Positions 18,028 through 26,081 of a DNA stretch of 34,117 nucleotides are shown one piece after another (position 1 is the first letter of the stretch; the number at the start of each line of letters is the position of its first letter). Both the position numbers and the translations under genes were made by a program. The notes under the pieces were generated by a model. It was not told the origin of the DNA. It was given only the letters and a program-made list of their open reading frames with translations, and ran no database searches. Source of the stretch: an uncultured Eubacterium sp. (lineage in GTDB: Bacteria; Bacillota; Clostridia; Lachnospirales; Lachnospiraceae); NCBI GenBank assembly GCA_900551945.1, contig URYE01000022.1:1-34117 (forward strand). The letters are read 5' to 3'.

Positions 18028-18195
18028 ATGAACGCAATAATAGGAGCAGTAATACTTGTAGTTGTAATAGCAATTTATGTTACAGTATCATATTTCTATG
18101 GAAAACAAAAAGGCGATGACAGTCAAGGCTGTAATGGCAATTGTGCAGGGTGTAGAGTAACTTGCAGTACACCAGCTAAAAAGAAAGAAAAGTAA
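18028..18195 (+). CDS. FeoB-associated cysteine-rich membrane peptide
   Basis: A 55-residue protein. It starts with one hydrophobic membrane segment (MNAIIGAVILVVVIAIYVTV), followed by a short basic stretch and a cysteine cluster CNGNCAGCRVTC, then a lysine-rich end. This is the pattern of FeoB-associated Cys-rich membrane proteins, thought to take part in ferrous iron uptake. No feoA or feoB is in the window. The ATG follows AAGAAAGGG (18011-18019) at good spacing. It lies 23 bases after the acetyltransferase and 36 before the Fe-S protein. Four clustered cysteines could bind a metal. Confidence 0.75.
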   Translation: MNAIIGAVILVVVIAIYVTVSYFYGKQKGDDSQGCNGNCAGCRVTCSTPAKKKEK

Positions 18196-18231
18196 TTTGA
18201 AATCAAATTAGTTTAAAGAATGGTATAAAAA

Positions 18232-19383
18232 ATGACAAAATCATATAAAGAAAAAGTAATTCAGCTTGGAAAATATATGAACGCCAACTCTAAATTTAGT
18301 ATACCACTTGTAAAGTGTATACAAGAGTGTTTTGAGATAATAGCTTCAGAAGATATGGTTGACAAGCTTCTTTTGGTTGAGAATAACTCTTATTCAAAAG
18401 AAGAATTACAACAGCTTTGGCAGATGAAGGATAGTGAATTTGAAACATTTTTTAAAGAGGTTATGGAAAAGAGCTTGATGTGGCAAAGAAGACAAGCTGA
18501 TAAGTTTGAACTAACTCCGATATTTCCGGGTTGGATAGAAATGTATTGTTCAGGCCCAGAAAATGAAACTAGAAAAAGGTTGTTAAAGAAGTTCGGCGAG
18601 TTTGAACATTTATTGAAAATGCTTAATATTCCGCCAGTCAGAGCATATATGAACAATGTCAATACTAAGTATATGCAAAATGAGTCTGGTAGAATGTCAA
18701 CAGTAGTTGCAAGGGGAAGTAAGAAGGTTGAGATTAACAAAAAACTTACTTCGGAACAAACTGTATATATAGCAGGTGAGATTTATCCAATGCTTGAAAA
18801 GCATAAAGAACACCTTGCCGTAATGAACTGCTTTTGCCGTATGAAAAAAGAAATGGAGGGGCATAATTGTATATATCATGTTCCAATAGAGGGGTGTATG
18901 GCAGTAGGAAGAATGGCAGACCAACTAGTTGAAGCTGAGATTGCAAGAAAGCTTGACTTTGAAGAAGCTGTACAACTTATTAAAGAATTTGAAGATAAAG
19001 GAAGCATACATACAATTTATCACTATGGAATAAGTTCTGATGAAGAAGAAGTAATAATATGCAACTGTTGTGTGGACTGTTGTTTTTTATATAATAGTTA
19101 CAATGAAGGTGCATTGTCACAACTTCTTATGAAAGCATATTTTAAGCCAGATATAATTGATGAAGCTAAGTGTGTAGGATGTAATCTTTGTAATAGATAT
19201 TGTCCTACTGGTGCAACTTGGTATGATAAGAGTAATAAAAAGCTTATGTTTGAAGTTAATAAATGTATTGGTTGTGGTCAATGTGTAACTCAGTGTCATT
19301 TTGACGTAAGACACATGGTAAGAGATGAGAGAAATGTATTTGTAAAGACAATAAAGAAAAAAGATATAAGAATAGTGAAGTGA
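18232..19383 (+). CDS. Multi-cysteine 4Fe-4S ferredoxin-type protein
   Basis: A 383-residue soluble protein. The C-terminal part has two classic 4Fe-4S motifs, CVGCNLCNRYC and CIGCGQCVTQC, close to the 2[4Fe-4S] ferredoxin pattern. Before these are two more cysteine groups, MNCFCRMKKEMEGHNC and CNCCVDCCF, which could hold another cluster or metal. The N-terminal ~140 residues are helical with a winged-helix look. An electron-transfer role is likely but no partner oxidoreductase is adjacent. The start codon has only a weak upstream AAAGAATGG. It runs into the HypA-like gene with a 4-base gap, suggesting joint function. Confidence 0.75.
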   Translation: MTKSYKEKVIQLGKYMNANSKFSIPLVKCIQECFEIIASEDMVDKLLLVENNSYSKEELQQLWQMKDSEFETFFKEVMEKSLMWQRRQADKFELTPIFPGWIEMYCSGPENETRKRLLKKFGEFEHLLKMLNIPPVRAYMNNVNTKYMQNESGRMSTVVARGSKKVEINKKLTSEQTVYIAGEIYPMLEKHKEHLAVMNCFCRMKKEMEGHNCIYHVPIEGCMAVGRMADQLVEAEIARKLDFEEAVQLIKEFEDKGSIHTIYHYGISSDEEEVIICNCCVDCCFLYNSYNEGALSQLLMKAYFKPDIIDEAKCVGCNLCNRYCPTGATWYDKSNKKLMFEVNKCIGCGQCVTQCHFDVRHMVRDERNVFVKTIKKKDIRIVK

Positions 19384-19387
19384 TTTT

Positions 19388-19642
19388 ATGCACGAGGGAA
19401 CAGTATGTCGTGAAATTCTTGATATAGCAATTGAAGCGGCAATTAATAATGACATTTCAAAAATATGTGTTATAACAATGGTAAAAGGTGTTAATTCGTG
19501 TATACACGATGATGAATTACAATTTTATTTTGATATAGCACGAAAGGGAACTATTGCAAGCGAAGCAGTACTTGTAATTGAAGTTGATGAAAATATAACA
19601 GACTACCATTCAGAATATGTAAAAAATATCGAAGGAGATTAG
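19388..19642 (+). CDS. HypA-like metallochaperone lacking the zinc domain
   Basis: An 84-residue protein resembling the first two thirds of HypA/HybF, the nickel chaperone of hydrogenase maturation. It keeps the N-terminal MHE that binds nickel in HypA, the CREILDIAIEAA helix, and ARKGTIASEAVLVIEVDE, which parallels the family's TKGT-AEGAELEIEE region. HypA is usually about 113-120 residues with a CxxC...CxxC zinc ribbon at the C-terminus; here that is absent, replaced by TDYHSEYVKNIEGD. No frameshift is seen and the stop is 2 bases before corA, so this looks like a genuine short form. It follows the Fe-S gene by 4 bases. Confidence 0.75.
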   Translation: MHEGTVCREILDIAIEAAINNDISKICVITMVKGVNSCIHDDELQFYFDIARKGTIASEAVLVIEVDENITDYHSEYVKNIEGD

Positions 19643-19644
19643 CC

Positions 19645-20586
19645 ATGATTGAGATATTCAGAACTGACCACTGCCAGTTAAATCGTCTTGATGAATATAT
19701 AGATGGTATATGGATTAATCTTGTTAATCCAACTAGTAGTGAGTTGAATACAATTTCTGAAAAATACGATATAGAGCTTGACGACCTTTCATCATCACTC
19801 GATGAAGAAGAAAGTTCTCGTATTACTTTAGAAGATGGTTATACACTTCTTCTTGTAGATATACCAACACCAGAGGTACGACATGAAAAGAAGATGTATA
19901 CGACAATTCCATTAGGTATTGTAATCAAGCAAGACACGATAATAACAATATGTAGAGAAGATACACCAGTAATTAATTATTTTATAAATAACAGAGTAAA
20001 AGAATTTAGTACTAAGAAAAAAATGCGTTTTATATATCAGATATTATTTAGGTCAGCATATCTTTATCAGTTGTATCTTAGGGGAATTGATAAAAAAAGA
20101 GTAGAAATAGAAGAAAGAGTAGAAGGGGATACACAAAATATTGACCTTATAGAGCTTCACGAGCTTGAGTCAACACTTGTATACTTTGCAACTTCTCTTC
20201 GTTCTAACAGTGTTGTAATTGAAAGGCTAAGAAGATATAAAAGACTTGAACAGTACCCAGAAGATATGGAATTGCTTGAGGATGTAATAGTAGAGTATCA
20301 GCAGGCTATTGAAATGACAACTATATACAGAGATATCATTGATGGTACAAGAGAGTTGTTGTCATCAATTATTGACAATAGGCTTAATAATGTAATGAAG
20401 TATCTTACATCTATTACAATTGTTATGGCAATACCAACAATAATATCTGGAATATATGGTATGAATGTCGATGAAAAATGGATGCCATTTGCCGAAACGC
20501 CTTTCGGCTTTGGTGTGATATGTATAATAATTGTAGTGATATGTATAATTACAATGCTTATATTAAAGAAGAAAAAAATGTTATAG
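19645..20586 (+). CDS. corA: CorA family magnesium/divalent cation transporter
   Basis: A 313-residue protein with a large charged cytoplasmic domain (about 1-245) and two C-terminal membrane helices. TM1 ends in YGMN near residue 272, the GMN signature that forms the selectivity filter, and TM2 (about 286-308) is followed by the basic tail KKKKML. CorA pentamers carry Mg2+, sometimes Co2+ or Ni2+; some relatives act as Zn2+ exporters. GAAGGAGA at 19631-19638 supports the ATG. It follows the HypA-like gene by 2 bases. Confidence 0.92.
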   Translation: MIEIFRTDHCQLNRLDEYIDGIWINLVNPTSSELNTISEKYDIELDDLSSSLDEEESSRITLEDGYTLLLVDIPTPEVRHEKKMYTTIPLGIVIKQDTIITICREDTPVINYFINNRVKEFSTKKKMRFIYQILFRSAYLYQLYLRGIDKKRVEIEERVEGDTQNIDLIELHELESTLVYFATSLRSNSVVIERLRRYKRLEQYPEDMELLEDVIVEYQQAIEMTTIYRDIIDGTRELLSSIIDNRLNNVMKYLTSITIVMAIPTIISGIYGMNVDEKWMPFAETPFGFGVICIIIVVICIITMLILKKKKML

Positions 20587-20600
20587 GAATGAGGTAAAGT

Positions 20601-21242
20601 ATGAAATACAGAAATATTATTTTTGACCTTGATGGTACACTTCTTAATACTATAGAAGACTTGACAGATGGTGTTAATCATGTAATGGAAATGTATGGTT
20701 ATAACACATATAGTATAAGTCAGATTAAGTCTTTTGTTGGAAATGGAATTATGAAGCTGATGGAAACGGCTGTTCCTAATGGAAAAGAAAATGAAAAATT
20801 TGATGAAATGTATAATGAATTTAAAAGTTATTATACAAATCACTGTAGAATAAAGACAAGACCTTATGACGATATATTAAATTTATTAGGTTTATTAAAA
20901 GAACAAGATTATGGGCTTGCTATAGTTTCTAATAAAAATGATGGTGCAGTTAAAGAGCTTGCAGAGTACTTTTTTGACGATTATATAAACATTGCAATAG
21001 GACAGAGCGAAACTACAAGAAAAAAGCCTGCACCAGATACAGTGTATGAAGCTATGAAGGAATTACCAAAGGGTGCTTGTCTTTACGTTGGTGATTCAGA
21101 AGTTGATAAAATGACAGCAGATAATGCAGGAACTGATTGTGTGCTTGTAAGCTGGGGCTTTAGAGATAAGGCTATGCTAGAAAGTTTAAAGCCTCTTAGT
21201 GTAATAGATTCGCCAAAAGAGCTTATAGCTATTGTACAATAA
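20601..21242 (+). CDS. HAD-superfamily phosphatase (phosphoglycolate phosphatase-like)
   Basis: A 213-residue HAD hydrolase. Motif I is FDLDGTLLNT with the nucleophile Asp near residue 10; motif II VSNKN; motif III the lysine of RKKPAPDT; motif IV YVGDSEVDKMTA. The cap between motifs I and II is helical (C1 type), as in Gph and PgmB. Probably acts on a small phosphorylated metabolite; 2-phosphoglycolate is only the usual family annotation. It is 14 bases after corA and 25 before trkH. Confidence 0.88.
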   Translation: MKYRNIIFDLDGTLLNTIEDLTDGVNHVMEMYGYNTYSISQIKSFVGNGIMKLMETAVPNGKENEKFDEMYNEFKSYYTNHCRIKTRPYDDILNLLGLLKEQDYGLAIVSNKNDGAVKELAEYFFDDYINIAIGQSETTRKKPAPDTVYEAMKELPKGACLYVGDSEVDKMTADNAGTDCVLVSWGFRDKAMLESLKPLSVIDSPKELIAIVQ

Positions 21243-21267
21243 TTAAAAGGCAAAAGGAAATTTATTT

Positions 21268-22620
21268 ATGAAATATGAAAAAAAGAGTCAAAGAATATTT
21301 TTTACTCATGCAAGAAAGATTGCACTGGGATTTTTTCTAATAATAATTGTAGGTACACTTCTTCTTATGCTTCCTATTTCTAGTAGAAGCGGTGAGTGGA
21401 CAAGTCTGGTAAATGCACTATTTACAGCTACAAGTGCGACTTGCGTTACGGGGCTTGTAGTGTTTGACACATATCAATATTGGAGTATATTTGGTCAGTT
21501 TGTAATTATTGTACTTATTCAGATAGGAGGACTAGGCTTTATTACATTTGGTGTCGGTTTTTCTATGTTTTTAAAAAGAAAGATTGGGCTTGCAAGAAGA
21601 AATCTTATTCAAGAAAGTGTAAGTGCATTAAAGCTTGCAGGAGTTGTAAAGCTTGTTAAAAAAATTATTATAGGAACGGCAATATTTGAAGGAATAGGAG
21701 CTGTGCTTTTGGCTATAAGATTTGTTCCTAAAATGGGGCTTTTAGTTGGAATATATAATGCAGTATTTCATTCAATATCAGCATTTTGTAACGCAGGCTT
21801 TGACCTGATGGGGCGTTATGAACAGTATTCCTCGCTTACTGCTTATAGTTCAGATATTGTAATAAATATTACAATAATGCTTCTTATTATAATTGGTGGT
21901 TTAGGTTTTATTGTTTGGGACGATATATGGCATAATAGACTTAACTTTAAAAAGTATAGTTTGCACTCAAAAATTGTATTAATATCAACAACTGTTTTAG
22001 TATTTGGAAGTGCTATACTTTTTGGAATATTTGAAAATAACAATCTTATGCAGAATATGAACCCACTTGAAAAGGTGCTTGCTTCACTATTTGCGTCTGT
22101 AACAGCAAGAACGGCAGGTTTTAACACGATTGACTTAGGTGCTATGACACAAAGTTCAAAGCTTCTTACTGATGTACTTATGTTTATTGGTGGAAGTCCT
22201 GGCTCTACGGCAGGTGGTGTTAAGACAACGTCTATTGTAGTTATGATATTTTACATTGGAGCTAATTTAAGGGGTATTCAGGGAGTAAATATACTTGGAA
22301 GACGCATAAGTGAAGAAGATGTTAAGAAAGCCAGTGTTGTAATTGGTATTAATCTTGGTATGGCAGTTATTGCGCTTATTGCGATTACAGCTTCGCAAAA
22401 TGTTAATATGGACGACCTTTTGCTTGAAGTATTTTCAGCAATTGCAACTGTAGGGCTTTCAACGGGCGTTACAAGACAGCTTACAGTTTCTTCAAAGCTT
22501 GTTATAATATTTTTGATGTACTGTGGAAGAATTGGAAGTACAACGTTTGCTACGTCATTTATTGGAAATAAAAGGCGTGCGCCAATTCAGTATCCAGAGG
22601 AAAGAATTAATGTAGGATAA
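21268..22620 (+). CDS. ktrB: TrkH/KtrB family potassium uptake subunit
   Basis: A 450-residue membrane protein with four M1-P-M2 repeats. The pore loops are visible: ATCVTGL, AFCNAGFD, TARTAGFN and TVGLSTG, each with the filter glycine. SPGSTAGGVKTTS is the conserved stretch after the third repeat. The length is that of Ktr-type (Na+-dependent) subunits. It imports K+ with the cytoplasmic nucleotide-gated ring encoded by the next gene, which starts 20 bases downstream. Confidence 0.93.
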   Translation: MKYEKKSQRIFFTHARKIALGFFLIIIVGTLLLMLPISSRSGEWTSLVNALFTATSATCVTGLVVFDTYQYWSIFGQFVIIVLIQIGGLGFITFGVGFSMFLKRKIGLARRNLIQESVSALKLAGVVKLVKKIIIGTAIFEGIGAVLLAIRFVPKMGLLVGIYNAVFHSISAFCNAGFDLMGRYEQYSSLTAYSSDIVINITIMLLIIIGGLGFIVWDDIWHNRLNFKKYSLHSKIVLISTTVLVFGSAILFGIFENNNLMQNMNPLEKVLASLFASVTARTAGFNTIDLGAMTQSSKLLTDVLMFIGGSPGSTAGGVKTTSIVVMIFYIGANLRGIQGVNILGRRISEEDVKKASVVIGINLGMAVIALIAITASQNVNMDDLLLEVFSAIATVGLSTGVTRQLTVSSKLVIIFLMYCGRIGSTTFATSFIGNKRRAPIQYPEERINVG

Positions 22621-22640
22621 TATACGAAAGGTGGATATAG

Positions 22641-23294
22641 ATGAAATCAATATTAGTTATTGGAATGGGTAAGTTTGGTCATCATCTGGTGAACAGGCTT
22701 ATTACACTTGACAATGAAGTTATGATAATAGATAAGGACGAGGAACAAATTAGAGATATGTTTTCGCTGGTTACAAGTGCGAGAGTTGGTGACTGTACTA
22801 ATCCTGATGTTTTAGAGAGTCTTGGACTTGGCAATTTTGACCTTGTTATTGTGTGTATTGGTGAGAATTTCCAGAACAGTCTTGAGATTACAAGTCTTGT
22901 TAAGGAGCTTGGAGCTAATTATGTTATAAGTGTTGCTAGTCGTGATATTCAAGCTAAGTTTTTATTGAAAAATGGTGCTGATGAAGTTGTATATCCTGAA
23001 AGGGATATTGCGAATAATCTTGCATATAAGTGTAGTACAAGTCATGTGTTTGATTATATTAAGCTTACTGATGATTATTCTATTTATGAAGTGCCTATTC
23101 TTGATGAGTGGGTTGGTAAGTCTATTAGGGATGTTAATGTTAGAGCGGAGTATAATGTTAATATTATTGGGATTGTTTCTAATGGGGAGAATATTATAAT
23201 GCCGTCGGCTGATTATGAATTTAATAGGGATGACCATATTAAGGTTATTAGTGAGAAGAATAATATACATAATTTTTTAAAGAATATTAAGTAG
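22641..23294 (+). CDS. ktrA: TrkA/KtrA family potassium uptake regulatory subunit (RCK)
   Basis: A 217-residue cytoplasmic protein with an N-terminal RCK_N Rossmann domain, ILVIGMGKFGHHL (GxGxxG) and the acidic end of strand 2 (IIDKDEE), then an RCK_C domain (about 135-217). KtrA forms an octameric ring that gates KtrB on ATP/ADP or other nucleotide binding. AAAGGTGG precedes the ATG. It is the last gene of the 17411-23294 operon and is followed by a long hairpin terminator. Confidence 0.93.
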   Translation: MKSILVIGMGKFGHHLVNRLITLDNEVMIIDKDEEQIRDMFSLVTSARVGDCTNPDVLESLGLGNFDLVIVCIGENFQNSLEITSLVKELGANYVISVASRDIQAKFLLKNGADEVVYPERDIANNLAYKCSTSHVFDYIKLTDDYSIYEVPILDEWVGKSIRDVNVRAEYNVNIIGIVSNGENIIMPSADYEFNRDDHIKVISEKNNIHNFLKNIK

Positions 23295-23305
23295 GGGGAT
23301 AGAAT

Positions 23306-23375
23306 AAAAGGGGCATTGGAATGGGAGATTTTCACATGTGTTGGTGTGTAAGTCTTCTATTTCAATACCTTTTTT
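23306..23375 (+). terminator. Terminator after ktrA
   Basis: A long stem pairs AAAAGG...ATTGGAAT with ATTTCAATACCTTTTTT, using several G.T pairs and extending to CACA/TGTG near the loop; it ends in a six-T run. It begins 11 bases after the ktrA stop and closes the eight-gene operon. Confidence 0.8.
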
Positions 23376-23417
23376 ATTTGTTTTTCTTGGATTTTATAAA
23401 TGTGTAAGAATTTGAGA

Positions 23418-23579
23418 TTAATTATAGACCTTTTGCCAACGTGAAACTAGTTCAATTGCTTCTGGTTCTGAGGAAACTTTTGTCACTATCATATCGTCAA
23501 GATATATTTCATAAACGGGAAATTTCTTCTTACTATTACCATGATACACTTCAACTTTGTCATACTTAACTCTTTGCAT
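23418..23579 (-). CDS. Small 53-residue protein of unknown function
   Basis: A - strand ORF begins MQRVKYDKVEVYHGNSKKKF and ends in ELVSRWQKVYN. It has a balanced composition with alternating hydrophobic positions and a helix-like end, which looks like a real small soluble protein. I recognise no family. No ribosome binding site is adjacent to the ATG; GGAAAGG lies further upstream, beyond a hairpin GCTATTT/AAATAGC (23592-23612) followed on this strand by five T. A TGG-TATAAT extended -10 sits at 23702-23694 on the same strand. The odd leader means expression could be attenuated, or that this is a decayed gene. Confidence 0.45.
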   Translation of the reverse strand: MQRVKYDKVEVYHGNSKKKFPVYEIYLDDMIVTKVSSEPEAIELVSRWQKVYN

Positions 23580-23817
23580 GATGTAAAAACTGCTATTTTA
23601 TTTTTAAATAGCTTTTCCTTTCCTAGAATTATAGTTGTTGTTGTCTTTGTTAAAATAAAAATTGGTTGTAATTATTAACCTTGACGAGATGTAATTATAC
23701 CATGAAAGTATGTGAAATAAAATATCAATAAATGGATTGGTACTAAAGTATTATAGTGTATTTTGCACAAAAAGACAAAATTTTACAAAAAATATCAATC
23801 ATAAATAAGAAAATATC

Positions 23818-23846
23818 TTGTATAAACTGTTGTGTTAAAGTATAAT
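23818..23846 (+). promoter_or_regulatory. Sigma-A promoter of the GGDEF gene
   Basis: TTGTAT (23818-23823), 17 bases, TATAAT (23841-23846). The predicted start near 23853 lies downstream of the first in-frame GTG (23832), which rules that codon out. The spacer up to 23915 holds nothing else I can identify. Confidence 0.75.
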
Positions 23847-23915
23847 TATACTTATATTTTTGTGCAATATTTAAAATATCAGCAAATATGTATTGGTGAT
23901 TGGGGGCATTTTTTG

Positions 23916-25778
23916 GTGGAGAATAAAGAATATAGCTGTGTGGATGAAATGAAAAGATATATCTCACAAAATAGATTAGAAAGAAGAATTGCAGCTATTG
24001 ATAGGGATTATCTTGCATTTGTTAGCAATAGGTCATTTAGTGATTACTTTAAATATACACGATTTATAAAATTGACTGAGTTTGTTCATCAAGACGAGGT
24101 GGAACAGCTTAAAAGTTTTTGTGAGTCCTTTAAAGGTGATGAGATAAGTGGCGTTTTTAGATTTAGATTTAAAGATGGAACGTATCGTTACAATAAACTT
24201 AGAATTTATACAGATATTTCTTCTACAGATAATTATAAAAATATTGAAAATGGTGAATATTGGTTTAATATTGAACTTGTGGATATAGAAGCACTTGAAG
24301 AAAGTAATTCGCTGTTAAGAGCAGAAGCTGAAAACTTAAGGACAGTGCTTGGGATTAATGATGAATATACATTTCGCTATGATAAGAGTACTAATATATT
24401 CAGTGTGTATAGATATGAAACTTTGCAAAAGGTCACAGTATATAAGATGGATATAGAAGAATGGCATAAGTATATGATTGATAACAATATGGTAAGTAAA
24501 GATGATATTGTTATGTTTGATTGGCTTATTGATGACATGAAGAAGTATTCTGCTGAGATTTCGATTACTATTAATACTAACTTAAGAACTAAAAATGATA
24601 TATATGAGAAGCTAAGATTTGAAGGGCGACAGGTAAATAATGACAATAATCATATTATTATAGGACGCATATTGGCAGCAGATAGCAATCAGAAGATAAG
24701 TACTGAACTTATTGAGGAGCTTCATTATGACTCTCTTACGGGTGTATACAATAAAAAGGCTATTACTGATTATGCTAAGAGTGTGCTTAAGGAAGAAAAG
24801 AAAAACAGGGTGACACTTGTTATTCTTGATATTGACCATTTTAAAGAAGTTAATGACACTTACGGTCATCTTTTTGGTGATAAAATTCTTACAAGGGTTG
24901 GTAATAGACTTAGAAGTCTTGTTGGCGATGATGGTGTTGTAGGAAGAATTGGCGGAGATGAGTTTATGATAGTATTTAATGGAATTAATGATGATACTAT
25001 GTTAAGAGGGCGTTTAAGGTCAATAAGAACACAGATTAAGTGGGAATTTGCCAATGATTTTGAAAAGACTAATATAACAACAAGTATTGGTGCTGCTATT
25101 TATCCTAATAATGGTACAGAGTATGAAGATTTATTTAAAAAAGCAGATTACTGTTTGTATGTAGCAAAGGAAAAGGGCAGAGATAGATATGTATTTTTTA
25201 GAGATGACCTTCACAGAAAGTCATATGAGGAGTCGCTTTGTAAAAAGATATCTAATATGCAGACAGGAAGCCGCCAGATTAAAGAAATAGAATTTATGGC
25301 ACAGATAATGAAGAAAATGTGTGTTAGTCCTAAAGAAGCTATAAGTGAGTGTATTAAGCATATTCACGATACTTATAAACTTGATAGTATCAATTTTTAC
25401 AGTGGCGAAAATTTAAAAAAAGTGTATACATACGGAAAAGTACTTGAAAATTGTGACGATGCGCTGTATGCTAAAAGTAATGAATTTAAAAAAATGATTG
25501 GTGAAGAAAAGTATATACAGATGGGTTTTGTTGCGTCATATTATAATTCTGCGCCAGAATTTTGTAGGATAATGAGAAGCAGAGGAGTATTTTCTACATT
25601 ACAGTGTATTATAGGTTCAGCAGATGATGTTAGGGCAGTTATTACTTTTGACAAATGTGGAGAGTCTTCACAATGGGCTGAATATGAAATTAATTGTTCA
25701 GTTGTATTTGCTTCATTTATAGAATTGTGTTTACAAATGAAAGATATTAAAGATTTAAAGGATATAACAAATTTGTAA
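23916..25778 (+). CDS. GGDEF-domain diguanylate cyclase with N-terminal PAS-like sensor
   Basis: About 620 residues, no membrane segment or signal peptide. An N-terminal sensor region (about 1-260, probably two PAS-like folds) precedes a complete GGDEF domain: LTGVYNKKAITDY, LVILDIDHFKEVNDTYGH and RIGGDEF near residue 346. This makes c-di-GMP from two GTP. The product-inhibition RxxD site expected just before GGDEF is not seen (LVGDDGVVGR instead). The last ~170 residues form a further domain that could be GAF-like. I chose the GTG at 23916, 8 bases after GGGGG; TTG at 23913 and ATG at 23949 are alternatives. Confidence 0.88.
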   Translation: MENKEYSCVDEMKRYISQNRLERRIAAIDRDYLAFVSNRSFSDYFKYTRFIKLTEFVHQDEVEQLKSFCESFKGDEISGVFRFRFKDGTYRYNKLRIYTDISSTDNYKNIENGEYWFNIELVDIEALEESNSLLRAEAENLRTVLGINDEYTFRYDKSTNIFSVYRYETLQKVTVYKMDIEEWHKYMIDNNMVSKDDIVMFDWLIDDMKKYSAEISITINTNLRTKNDIYEKLRFEGRQVNNDNNHIIIGRILAADSNQKISTELIEELHYDSLTGVYNKKAITDYAKSVLKEEKKNRVTLVILDIDHFKEVNDTYGHLFGDKILTRVGNRLRSLVGDDGVVGRIGGDEFMIVFNGINDDTMLRGRLRSIRTQIKWEFANDFEKTNITTSIGAAIYPNNGTEYEDLFKKADYCLYVAKEKGRDRYVFFRDDLHRKSYEESLCKKISNMQTGSRQIKEIEFMAQIMKKMCVSPKEAISECIKHIHDTYKLDSINFYSGENLKKVYTYGKVLENCDDALYAKSNEFKKMIGEEKYIQMGFVASYYNSAPEFCRIMRSRGVFSTLQCIIGSADDVRAVITFDKCGESSQWAEYEINCSVVFASFIELCLQMKDIKDLKDITNL

Positions 25779-25816
25779 ATATGATATAGATTAAAAGAAT
25801 ATATTTGTTATTATTG

Positions 25817-25852
25817 GAAAGTAATGGTTTTCATTAGAAAATCATTACTTTC
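25817..25852. other. 16-bp hairpin after the GGDEF gene
   Basis: GAAAGTAATGGTTTTC (25817-25832) and GAAAATCATTACTTTC (25837-25852) form an uninterrupted 16-bp stem with one G.T pair and an ATTA loop. There is no T-run directly after it, so it may be a processed mRNA 3' end or a weak terminator. Confidence 0.5.
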
Positions 25853-25961
25853 TCATGCGTAAACCCTGATTTTTTATCAAAATAGAAGGTTAAAATGTAC
25901 TTTATAGTTTAAAATATAAGTCGAATTATGTAATAAGTGTTTTGATAATAATAGTATTTTA

Positions 25962-26013
25962 TAACTATATGTTGTGTGTGGATATTGACTTAACATACCA
26001 TATGTTGTAAAAT
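25962..26013 (+). promoter_or_regulatory. nrdDG promoter with two NrdR-like boxes
   Basis: A sigma-A promoter TTGACT (25985-25990), 17 bases, TAAAAT (26008-26013). A 16-base box TAACTATATGTTGTGT (25962-25977) fits the known NrdR box consensus acaCwAtATcTwGtgt at about 13 of 16 positions, and a second, ATACCATATGTTGTAA (25995-26010), at about 11. Box 2 covers the spacer and -10; box 1 lies just before the -35. The two are 33 bases apart, close to three helical turns. Confidence 0.7.
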
Positions 26014-26081
26014 CTAACTTGCTAACAGAAAAAATAATAAAAGTAAATAATGAAAACAAATGGTTATTAGGAGATGTTTCA

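Noticed and set aside
20298..20843. Long - strand ORF of 181 codons across corA and the HAD gene
   Set aside because: It is antisense to two clear genes, its composition is Ile/His-rich as expected from the reverse of T/A-biased codons, and it has no motif.
26019..26081. TTG start giving a longer NrdD
   Set aside because: It lies at the predicted transcription start of the nrdDG promoter and no ribosome site precedes it.
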